Positions 24,733-32,226 of a DNA stretch of 32,226 nucleotides are shown here, piece by piece. The first letter of the stretch is position 1, and every line of letters begins with the position of its first letter. Origin of the DNA: Candidatus Pacearchaeota archaeon (GTDB lineage Archaea > Nanobdellota > Nanobdellia > Pacearchaeales > GW2011-AR1); assembly GCA_018304325.1 (NCBI GenBank), contig JAGVWM010000015.1:1-32226 (forward strand). The letters run 5' to 3'. The notes under the pieces are model-generated. The model saw nothing but the letters and a program-made list of their open reading frames with translations. It was not told the origin of the DNA and ran no database searches. A program made the translations under genes and the position numbers.

Positions 24733-26709
24733 ATGGGATTTGAAAAAGAAGTTAATTTCAAGGAAAAACAGCTTAGGTTTAATCCTGACGGCAGTATTAG
24801 TCTTCCTGAAAATATCAAGAAAGATTTATTTTTGAGGAAAGGGAGGGGATCTGATATATGGCCAAGTGATGAACAAGATGATGAGGTTCATAATCTAAAT
24901 GACAATGTCCAAGAATTTAACCTTTACAGCAATGGAAAAAAGCTAAAACCTTTGATTTTTTCAAACAATAAAACTCAGGGAGAAGTTGTTAATGAGGTTA
25001 TTTCCCATATAATTAATGGGCAGAAAGTTATTTTTATTAAGGGTGTTTGTGGTACGGGAAAAAGTGCTATTGCATTGAATATAGCTAAAAAATTAGGAAG
25101 AGCAAGCATTGTTGTTCCTGGCAAAAGTCTGCAAAAACAATATATGGAAGACTACTCAAGAGAAAAGTATGTGCTTAAAGATGACCATAAGAAGCTTAAA
25201 ATTAAAGTCATAACTGGAAGAGAAAATCACAGATGTTTGTTTTTCTCCGGTAATGCAAATAGTTCTGATTTACCCTGCAAAATAGAAATAAAAGAAGCAA
25301 ATTACGGAAAAATTAAAGAATATCTTAAAGAAAACCCGAGAGTTAAAGATGATCTTGAGCTGAAAAATGTCAGAAGAATCTCGATTGCTCCTGTTTGTCC
25401 TTATTGGTCTCCAGCAGTTCCTGCGGATATTGAGCTTAATCTGAAAGCTGATAAAAAAATCTATAATGGTGTCGGGGGGAAATACACTATTTACAGCAGA
25501 AAATCCGGTTGCACTTATTACGAGCAATTTAACTCTTATTTAAACAATGAAGTTATTGTCTTTAATTCTGCAAAGTATAAAATTGAAATGGCTATGAATA
25601 GAAAACCTAAAACAGAAGTAGATATTATAGATGAAGCAGATGAATTTTTAGACAGTTTTTCAAATTCTAGGAAAATAAATTTGAACAGGCTTTTAGGTTC
25701 ATTGAATAATTTTTTTAGCGAAGATAAACATAATGAATTTATAATAAAAAAAATAACAGAAATAACCATGCAGTTAATTAAAAATACAGATTTTAATGAT
25801 AAGATATTTCACCTGAAAGAAACTTTGATTTATCCGTTATTTAGGTATTTAATTGAAAACCCAAATACAATAGATGAAGCAGATGATGAAAATTATATTA
25901 ATTCTGTTTATGAATCTGCAGTTGATTTTGAAGACCTTTTTGATGAAACCTATGTTTTGTTTAAAAAAGAAGAAAGAGGGTTAGTTGCCGAAGTGATTAC
26001 AACCAATCTTGCAAAAAGATTTTCAGAATTATTGGACAAAGTTGAAGCTTTAGTTTTAATGTCAGGCACAATTCATTCTGAAGCTATTTTGAAAAATGTT
26101 TTTGGAATAAATGATTTTGTTAGTGTAGATGCAGAAACTGTAAATCAGGGAGAAGTTAAGCTATTTAAAATTGGAAAAGAAGTTGACTGCAAATATGAGA
26201 ATTTTTCCCAAGGTAGAGTAACTAGGGAAAATTATCTCAAGGTTTTTGAAGAAATTGTTGAAAAAGCTCCAAGGCCTAGTTTAATACATGTAAATGCTTT
26301 TGAGGATTTACCAAGTGAAAGGGAAAAAGAACTTTTTGGATTAAAATTTCTTGCTACTAGAGAAAAGTTTGCGCATTTTCACGGAGATGAAATTGAGAAA
26401 TTTAAAAATAAGGAAACAGATGTTTTGTTTACAACTAAATGTGCAAGAGGAGTTGATTTTCCAGATGAACAATGCAGAAGTATTATTTTTACAAAGTATC
26501 CTAATCCAAATGCAAGAGACATTTTTTGGAAAATTTTAGCTAAAACTCACCAAGGATATTACTGGGATTTTTATAAAGACAAGGCAAAAAGAGAGTTTCT
26601 ACAGAAAATTTACAGGGGAGTAAGAAGTAAAAATGATTATGTTTATGTTTCGTCTCCTGATTTGAGAGTTTTGGAAGCTGTTGAAAATAATTTTTTACCG
26701 AAAAATTAG
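24733..26709 (+). CDS. XPD/DinG-like superfamily 2 DNA helicase with probable Fe-S cluster
   Basis: Walker A GVCGTGKSAIA, DEAD box IIDEADEFLD, four spaced Cys (HRCLF, LPCKIE, APVCPYW, SGCTYYEQ), LMSGTIHSE, C-terminal RGVDFPDEQCRSIIFTKYPNPNARD. Confidence 0.88.
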   Translation: MGFEKEVNFKEKQLRFNPDGSISLPENIKKDLFLRKGRGSDIWPSDEQDDEVHNLNDNVQEFNLYSNGKKLKPLIFSNNKTQGEVVNEVISHIINGQKVIFIKGVCGTGKSAIALNIAKKLGRASIVVPGKSLQKQYMEDYSREKYVLKDDHKKLKIKVITGRENHRCLFFSGNANSSDLPCKIEIKEANYGKIKEYLKENPRVKDDLELKNVRRISIAPVCPYWSPAVPADIELNLKADKKIYNGVGGKYTIYSRKSGCTYYEQFNSYLNNEVIVFNSAKYKIEMAMNRKPKTEVDIIDEADEFLDSFSNSRKINLNRLLGSLNNFFSEDKHNEFIIKKITEITMQLIKNTDFNDKIFHLKETLIYPLFRYLIENPNTIDEADDENYINSVYESAVDFEDLFDETYVLFKKEERGLVAEVITTNLAKRFSELLDKVEALVLMSGTIHSEAILKNVFGINDFVSVDAETVNQGEVKLFKIGKEVDCKYENFSQGRVTRENYLKVFEEIVEKAPRPSLIHVNAFEDLPSEREKELFGLKFLATREKFAHFHGDEIEKFKNKETDVLFTTKCARGVDFPDEQCRSIIFTKYPNPNARDIFWKILAKTHQGYYWDFYKDKAKREFLQKIYRGVRSKNDYVYVSSPDLRVLEAVENNFLPKN

Positions 26710-26717
26710 GTAAGTAA

Positions 26718-27119
26718 TTAAAAAAAGAGAAGGTCTTTTGTTTTTAAAATTTTAACTTTATTTTGTTTTATGAAATGTTCATCTTCACTCCAGATATAAT
26801 CTGCTTTCTTGGCTATAGCTAATGCAAGAAAAGGAACATCTTTTTTATCATCTATTAAAGAAATGGTTTCAGGAATTAATTGTATGTACTCTTCCTTTGA
26901 GATTATAGTTATATTTTCAAAAATTATGGATAAAACAATTTCAAATTCTTCATTACTTAGAATTGCTTTTTCTTGAATTTCTGCTTTGTGATTTTTTATT
27001 TCTATTAATGATTCTTCTGGACATATGAAATTAATTTCTTTATCTAAAAGTATTTTTCTTGAGATACTATTTTTTATTAGTGCTGCAATTATTATGTTTG
27101 TATCTACTACAATTATCAT
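26718..27119 (-). CDS. PIN-domain toxin-like protein
   Basis: MIIVVDTNIIIAALIKNS, DDKKDVPFLALAIAKKADYIWSEDEHF. Confidence 0.88.
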   Translation of the reverse strand: MIIVVDTNIIIAALIKNSISRKILLDKEINFICPEESLIEIKNHKAEIQEKAILSNEEFEIVLSIIFENITIISKEEYIQLIPETISLIDDKKDVPFLALAIAKKADYIWSEDEHFIKQNKVKILKTKDLLFF

Positions 27120-27121
27120 CT

Positions 27122-27343
27122 TTAAAGACCATGTTTTTTTGCAATAGCTTTTTTTATTTTGTTTCCTATTTCTTCAGCATCTTTTTCTGTGAGACTACTT
27201 TTTGAGAGAATTTTATCCATTAATTCTATTTTTTTTGCCTGATTCCACATCGCTTGCCTTGCTATCTCACTCCATTTTATTTCTTTATGTTTTTTCATAA
27301 GTTCATTAAGTTCTTCTGGAACTGCTAAGGTCATATTTGTCAT
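27122..27343 (-). CDS. Putative antitoxin (RHH/VapB-like) paired with PIN protein
   Basis: MTLAVPEELNELMKKHKEIKWSEIARQAM; 2-nt gap to PIN gene. Confidence 0.75.
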   Translation of the reverse strand: MTNMTLAVPEELNELMKKHKEIKWSEIARQAMWNQAKKIELMDKILSKSSLTEKDAEEIGNKIKKAIAKKHGL

Positions 27344-27435
27344 TTTTAGATTTTATACATTTAATATAAGTAATTTATGTATTTTTACTTATTTAAATCT
27401 TTTGGTTAATCTGGGAAATTTATAAATTAGATATA

Positions 27436-27451
27436 ATGTATAATTATACAT
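27436..27451. promoter_or_regulatory. Palindromic operator-like site overlapping vapB-type start codon
   Basis: Perfect 16-bp palindrome ATGTATAATTATACAT; ATG of next gene begins at 27450. Confidence 0.6.
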
Positions 27452-27656
27452 GAAAGTTCAAACTGTTTTAAGGAAATGGGGAAATTCAATAGGAGTGGTT
27501 ATTCCTAAAGAGATTATTGAGAAAGAAAAATTAAGAGAAGGAGAAGAAGTATTTATTATAATTGAAAGTAAGAATGATTTAAAGGAAGTATTTGGGTCTT
27601 TGAAAGATTGGAAAATTAACACTCAAAAATTGAAAGATGAATTGAGGAAGGAATGA
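27450..27656 (+). CDS. AbrB/SpoVT-type antitoxin (second VapB-like)
   Basis: KVQTVLRKWGNSIGVVIPKEIIEKEKLREGEEVFIII, paralogous to 23956-24201. Confidence 0.88.
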   Translation: MKVQTVLRKWGNSIGVVIPKEIIEKEKLREGEEVFIIIESKNDLKEVFGSLKDWKINTQKLKDELRKE

Positions 27657-28019
27657 AGATAGGTTATTTTGCTGATACTTATGCACTAATTGAAATAATT
27701 AAGGGGGATAAGAATTATCAAAAATTTCTTAATAAATCTTTATTTACAAGTATTTTTAATTTATATGAATTATATTATAGTTTATTACGCGATTATAATG
27801 GAATTCAAGCTAAACAATTCTTTTTTATTTTAAAAAAATTTGATTAAATATAGTGATAATTCAATTTTTTTAGCTTCAAAATTTAAGCTTGATAAACATA
27901 AAAGAGGGATTTCTTATACAGATGCTTTAGGTTATTCTATAGCTTCTGAAAATAATCTTAAATTTCTTACAGGAGATAAAGAATTTAAGAACTTAAATAA
28001 TGTTGAATTTGTCAAGTGA
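27653..28019 (+). pseudogene. PIN-domain toxin (VapC-like) interrupted by frameshift at A7 run
   Basis: Frame 1 ends FFILKKFD*; +1 frame continues NLIKYSDNSIFLASKFKLDKHKRGISYTDALGYSIASENNLKFLTGDKEFKNLNNVEFVK*, aligned by eye with the intact VapC at 24201-24563. Confidence 0.85.
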
Positions 28020-28024
28020 AGAAT
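27981..28024 (+). repeat. Left 44-bp direct repeat (3' end of vapC)
   Basis: gaatttaagaacttaaataatgttgaatttgtcaagtgaagaat; 43/44 identical to 29248-29291. Confidence 0.95.
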
Positions 28025-28055
28025 AACTTTTTCTAAATGGCAAACTTTAAATAGT

Positions 28056-28075
28056 ATTACGTATAATTACGTAAT
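28056..28075. promoter_or_regulatory. Perfect inverted repeat abutting a start codon
   Basis: ATTACGTA-TAAT-TACGTAAT immediately before ATG at 28076. Confidence 0.7.
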
Positions 28076-28903
28076 ATGGAAATAATAGGAAAGATAAGCA
28101 AGGGAACAAACATGGATCAGATATATATTAGTAAGCAGAGAGATGGAATGCCTATTGGAGAATATGTCTTAATTAAACCAATAACAATAGATGAAAAAAT
28201 TAAAATTGAAGAAAAGAAAAAACAAAAATATTATTTTTATGGAGTTAAAGAAATTGAACCCATTAAATTAAAAATAATTAAAGAGATATTTAATGTTATA
28301 TCAAAAATTAATGATAAAATTGATAATGTCATAATAACTGGCTCATTTTTAGATGAAGGTTTTAAGTTTAATGATATTGATATATTAATTATGTCTAATT
28401 CGAATATTGATCATAGTATAATTAATAATAGGCTAAAAAACTTAACAGGGGTAAAAACTCATTTAATTATACTAACAAATAAAGAGCTTTTGGCTGGAAT
28501 TTCAACAGACCCATTATACCAGTCAATGCTTTCTAAATGCGTTTCAATGAGAAGAATAATATATAATATAGATAATAAAGTTTATAGAATAAACTATAAA
28601 TTATTAGATTTGCAATTATTAAAAAGCAAAATAGTTTTAGATTCTTTTGATTATCTAAATGGGGCGGAAGTATACTATTACCTTTATAATTTAATATCTA
28701 TTTATCTTTTCCTTAAAAATAAAAGAATAACTAAATCTGAAGTTGAAAACAAAATTAAAAATTTATTTGGTGATAAAGACAAGATAAAAAGCAAAATAAT
28801 AGATAAAAAGGAATTCTTAAGAGAATATAAAGTAATTTATCACGAACTATTTTCTGTAATAATGGATAATATCAGAAAAGAAAATGGTTCAAAACAGAAA
28901 TAA
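28076..28903 (+). CDS. Nucleotidyltransferase-domain protein with possible AbrB-like N-terminus
   Basis: NTase signature VIITGSFLDEGFKFNDIDILIM; N-terminal GKISKGTNMDQIYISKQRDGMPIGEYVLIKPI resembles swapped-hairpin AbrB proteins. Confidence 0.65.
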   Translation: MEIIGKISKGTNMDQIYISKQRDGMPIGEYVLIKPITIDEKIKIEEKKKQKYYFYGVKEIEPIKLKIIKEIFNVISKINDKIDNVIITGSFLDEGFKFNDIDILIMSNSNIDHSIINNRLKNLTGVKTHLIILTNKELLAGISTDPLYQSMLSKCVSMRRIIYNIDNKVYRINYKLLDLQLLKSKIVLDSFDYLNGAEVYYYLYNLISIYLFLKNKRITKSEVENKIKNLFGDKDKIKSKIIDKKEFLREYKVIYHELFSVIMDNIRKENGSKQK

Positions 28904-29240
28904 ATTCATTGGATTATTAATAGGGAATATCTCAAATGCAATAGTTCATGAAATACTGGAAAAAGCAGTTTCATCTAAACCAGAGATTTCCATAAAATAT
29001 AAAAAAGAAATAAGAAACAGCTTTGAGATAGCTAAAATATATAGAAGCAAAATAAATCCTGTAAATAAATCATTGCCTGAAAAAGATGTACAAGATATAA
29101 AGAATAGGATAAAAAGAATTGTCACCAATGAACTTAAATTAAGGATTTCTAAGGGTTATAAAGGCATAAGCCTTGATTTAATAGATATTACAATTGATAA
29201 AAAATTGAAAGAATTAAAATTAGAAATTAAATGCCTTTGA
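28884..29240 (+). CDS. Small hypothetical partner protein of the nucleotidyltransferase gene
   Basis: 118-aa ORF overlapping the upstream gene by 20 nt. Confidence 0.6.
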   Translation: MVQNRNKFIGLLIGNISNAIVHEILEKAVSSKPEISIKYKKEIRNSFEIAKIYRSKINPVNKSLPEKDVQDIKNRIKRIVTNELKLRISKGYKGISLDLIDITIDKKLKELKLEIKCL

Positions 29241-29247
29241 AATAAAG

Positions 29248-29291
29248 GAATTTAAGAACTTAAATAATGTAGAATTTGTCAAGTGAAGAAT
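29248..29291 (+). repeat. Right 44-bp direct repeat (copy of vapC 3' end)
   Basis: gaatttaagaacttaaataatgtagaatttgtcaagtgaagaat. Confidence 0.95.
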
Positions 29292-29417
29292 TTTATCTTA
29301 ACACAATGTTTAAAGAAAGCATAATTTTTTACCAAAATTCCCACTTTAATTATTAACATTATCTCTTCTAATATTTCCCCATTTTGAGTAATTAACTGCT
29401 ATTGGATTAACTCTAAG

Positions 29418-29744
29418 CTAAAAAATAACAATTCCTTTTTCTTTTGCTTCTTTAGCGATAGTAATCATTTTAGATAATCTGTTAAATTCTTCATGAGTGT
29501 AACAAATAACTTCTAAGTCAATATATTCATCCCAATATCCAATAACTTTAGACATTCTTTTTCTAAAGGGAATATTTTCAAAATCTTTAGATATTAATAC
29601 TAAATCAACATCACTGTTTAATACCCAATCGTCTTTTGCTCTGCTACCAAATAATATGGCTTTTTCTATTTTAAATTTTTTATTTACTTTTTTTAAGTAC
29701 TGGTTTAATAGCTCCATTACTCTTTTATTTGTGTATTGATCCAT
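29418..29744 (-). CDS. MNT-type minimal nucleotidyltransferase (HEPN/MNT antitoxin-like)
   Basis: KAILFGSRAKDDWVLNSDVDLVLIS. Confidence 0.85.
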   Translation of the reverse strand: MDQYTNKRVMELLNQYLKKVNKKFKIEKAILFGSRAKDDWVLNSDVDLVLISKDFENIPFRKRMSKVIGYWDEYIDLEVICYTHEEFNRLSKMITIAKEAKEKGIVIF

Positions 29745-30118
29745 TTTATTATCTCCTTTGTACCATTTAATATTTCCAGATTATCTTTTTTAGTGTAAAG
29801 CTTGTAGGGAACATCACCACTTGCATCAGCGTATCTTGTGGCATAATACTCAGGAGAAATATTTTTTAAGCTTATTTCAAATTTTTTTGGGACTTCTGCA
29901 ATTCTTCCTAGTTTAATTAGGGAATGAATGAAAGGAGATTCTTTTTTATATAAAAGAATATATGCTTTAAGAGCCTTTTCTAATGATTGCTGACACCAGA
30001 AAACAGAGGCATAATAATCCCCAGATTCTAAACTATTTTCAGCCGTTTTCAGATCAGCTTTTGCCTGTTCCCAGTTATTTTTTATTTCTTCTCTCATGCT
30101 ATTATTTAATAAAAACAT
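29717..30118 (-). CDS. HEPN-domain protein (HEPN/MNT toxin-like)
   Basis: WEQAKADLKTAENSLESGDYYASVFWCQQSLEKALKAYIL; overlaps MNT gene by 28 nt. Confidence 0.85.
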   Translation of the reverse strand: MFLLNNSMREEIKNNWEQAKADLKTAENSLESGDYYASVFWCQQSLEKALKAYILLYKKESPFIHSLIKLGRIAEVPKKFEISLKNISPEYYATRYADASGDVPYKLYTKKDNLEILNGTKEIIKWINTQIKE

Positions 30119-30236
30119 AATATTTAAGCTTTTTCGATATTCTTAGGATAATGGACAGAATGTCTGCTATGGATAACTGCATTGTTTAAGTGACAGATTC
30201 TTGGCAGTTAATTTAGTCCCATAACTAACTTGTGGA

Positions 30237-30270
30237 AATATAATCTTTCAGATGCCTGAAGGCTTATATT
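30237..30270. repeat. Strong intergenic hairpin
   Basis: AATATAA t CTTTCAG-ATGC-CTGAAGG c TTATATT: 7 bp, one mismatch, 7 bp (one G-T). Confidence 0.75.
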
Positions 30271-30437
30271 ACACTATTAAAAATGATAAATCCAGTGTTC
30301 TTTTTGTTATCTTATAATGGATGGACCATAAAACCTATGAAAAAAGATTTGGCTACTGAATGTTTTATATTCGATGATTTATAAAAATAGCAGGATAATA
30401 TTTATATACTCTTTTTACGATTTCTTTTTATATTAGA

Positions 30438-31913
30438 ATGAAAAGAGGGAAAGTTGTATTTAGCTTGCTATTTGTATTTATACTAATTGGCTTACTTTCA
30501 AGTGTTTTGGCTGTTGATGACCTTATGAGTTTGCAGGGAAATATTAAACAGGCTGGAATAGATTTAGCTTTAGGAAATTTAACTGTTAGTGTTTATGATA
30601 CTCAGACTGGAGGGAATTTAATTTATAATTCTTCAAATGAGTTTAATGGTGCTATTATTGCTGGTAAGTATGATGTTATGTTAGGAAATTCTTCGAGCAA
30701 TAATCTTTCATTAGAATATGGAAAATTGTATTACCTTGAAATTTTTGTTAATAATGAAAAATTTTCCCAGACACATTTTGTTTATAGTATTGATCTGGGT
30801 AATGCTACTGGATTTAATGCAAGTTTTTTAACAGGACAGGTGAGTATTTCTCAATTAACTATTGGAAGTAATATAGTTCTTAATAATCAATCCCAAAGTT
30901 TTTCAGACGATCAGAATATAACTCTTGGAGCTAGAGGATGGTTTAAAGGACTTTTTAATTGGTTGATAGCTGGAAATTCAAGCCATTATCTAAGTTTTAA
31001 TGGTAGTACTTTAACATTTGATGAAACAAGGTTAAACACTACAATTGATAACAGGATAATTACTTCATCAGCAGTTAATGCTTCCTGGAATCAGACTTAT
31101 GCAGATAGCAAATATTCTAATATTATTTATGGTTATAATCAATCTCTTAATCCTATTTTGTCTAATATTTTTAATCAGGATTTGAATACAACGAATAATG
31201 TTTTGTTTTCTGATTTAAATGTTACAAATGTTTTAAGAGTTGGTTCAACTGTTTTACAGGCAGATACCTCTGGAACTTTAAATGTTACCGGAGTTGCTAA
31301 TTTTAATGGCGGGTGGAGAAGTAGTGGAGTAACAATTTCAGGAGGAAATCTTTTTGCACAGACAATTTTTGTTTATAATATTACTTCTTTAGCTGTTAAT
31401 GATTTAGAAATTAATGGAAGTTTAGTTCCTGATTTAAATAATACTTTTGATATTGGAAATATAACGCAAGTGTATAAGAATGTTTATCTTTCAGGAGATG
31501 CAGGAGATATTTATTTTGGTTCTAATAGTGTGAAGCAGTGGCTGTATAATCAGACATCTTCAAGTCTTTATTACTACAATCAAACTTTAAGTCCATATTT
31601 TTATAATCAGAGTGATGGTGTTGGTGTAGGATATTGGCAAACTAATGGAACAGCAATTTATAATGCAACTACAAGTCAGGTAGGGATAGGCACAGCAACT
31701 CCTGCTGAATTGTTAGATGTGAATGGTCATATTATTATACCAAATGCTAAAGATTTGAGGTCAAAGAATACTGGGGGTTCAAAAATAGGGGTAATTGGTT
31801 TAGATAGTGGAAATCAAGTTGGTATTTATGATGATAAAGTGAATATAGATAGTTCTGGAAATGTGAAATGTAGGAATTGGAACTACAATTCCTCAAACGT
31901 CATTACACATTAA
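30438..31913 (+). CDS. Secreted surface/adhesin-like protein with tail-fibre-type motif
   Basis: Signal peptide MKRGKVVFSLLFVFILIGLLSSVLA; many N-x-S/T sequons; SQVGIGTATPAELLDVNG motif; terminates prematurely after a 7-bp duplication. Confidence 0.75.
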   Translation: MKRGKVVFSLLFVFILIGLLSSVLAVDDLMSLQGNIKQAGIDLALGNLTVSVYDTQTGGNLIYNSSNEFNGAIIAGKYDVMLGNSSSNNLSLEYGKLYYLEIFVNNEKFSQTHFVYSIDLGNATGFNASFLTGQVSISQLTIGSNIVLNNQSQSFSDDQNITLGARGWFKGLFNWLIAGNSSHYLSFNGSTLTFDETRLNTTIDNRIITSSAVNASWNQTYADSKYSNIIYGYNQSLNPILSNIFNQDLNTTNNVLFSDLNVTNVLRVGSTVLQADTSGTLNVTGVANFNGGWRSSGVTISGGNLFAQTIFVYNITSLAVNDLEINGSLVPDLNNTFDIGNITQVYKNVYLSGDAGDIYFGSNSVKQWLYNQTSSSLYYYNQTLSPYFYNQSDGVGVGYWQTNGTAIYNATTSQVGIGTATPAELLDVNGHIIIPNAKDLRSKNTGGSKIGVIGLDSGNQVGIYDDKVNIDSSGNVKCRNWNYNSSNVITH

Positions 31914-32226
31914 TGGTACAACTGGGAAATTATTAAATATTACAGGTACACTTGGAGAGATTTATACTGCATCGGGAGCAAGACAATTAATATTAACTGG
32001 AATACCTATAGGAACTGATAATACTAACGCAGTATTATCCATTAATCCTGCTACAACTGGAGATGTAAACAGAAAATTATTGGGAATAGGTGTTGCAGGC
32101 GTAGAGAAATTTAGTGTTGATGTAGAAGGAGATGTTAATGCTACAGGATTAGCTTCTTTAGGTTCTTCAACTGTTAGTTCAGGTATATTAGTTATTTCAA
32201 GAGTAGGTGCAGAACAAGGCAGAGCT
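31870..32226 (+). pseudogene. Out-of-frame 3' continuation of the surface protein, running off the window
   Basis: Open +1 frame VGIGTTIPQTSLHINGTTGKLLNITGTLGEIYTASGARQLIL... to window end without a stop. Confidence 0.75.

Noticed and set aside
25270-25769. ORFs antisense to the helicase (25270-25527, 25536-25769) and 26351-26539 +
   Set aside because: Overlap the helicase in other frames without any recognisable motif.
27981-29291. Classical insertion sequence or transposon
   Set aside because: No transposase or integrase ORF and no terminal inverted repeats were seen; only the direct repeats support mobility.
1-32226. tRNA or rRNA genes
   Set aside because: No T-loop-like GGTTCGAATCC-type segments with matching acceptor stems and no rRNA-like sequence were recognised by eye; a tRNAscan-SE/Infernal run would settle it.

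Overview
AT-rich archaeal window, very likely from a DPANN archaeon (Woese-/Pacearchaeota-like by gene content; inference). It holds mostly housekeeping genes: Rpo11/RpoL, TrmY, Cbf5/TruB-type pseudouridine synthase, S19e-L39e-L31e ribosomal proteins, a YhbY/CRM protein, an NFACT-R protein, CysS, type II Map, an RsmB/NOP2-type methyltransferase, FEN1, an intein-containing PolB and a Trm5-like methyltransferase. These lead into a dense toxin-antitoxin (TA) region (about 23.9-30.1 kb) and a large surface/tail-fibre-like protein cut by the window end. Points of most interest: (1) a two-gene cassette (AbrB-like/nucleotidyltransferase protein plus small partner, 28076-29240) flanked by 44-bp direct repeats (43/44 identical) matching the 3' end of a broken vapC gene, with a perfect palindrome abutting its start codon; (2) a nested inverted-repeat structure at 24565-24703 between vapC and an XPD/DinG-like helicase; (3) tandem intergenic hairpin arrays at 409-540, 9498-9543 and 10178-10290; (4) four interrupted genes whose 3' part always lies in the +1 frame, two at A7 runs and one at an exact 7-bp tandem duplication; (5) a 393-aa LAGLIDADG intein in PolB motif C, plus an unusual Tyr-to-Trp change at the apparent steric-gate position. 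All family calls come from reading motifs by eye; no searches were run.
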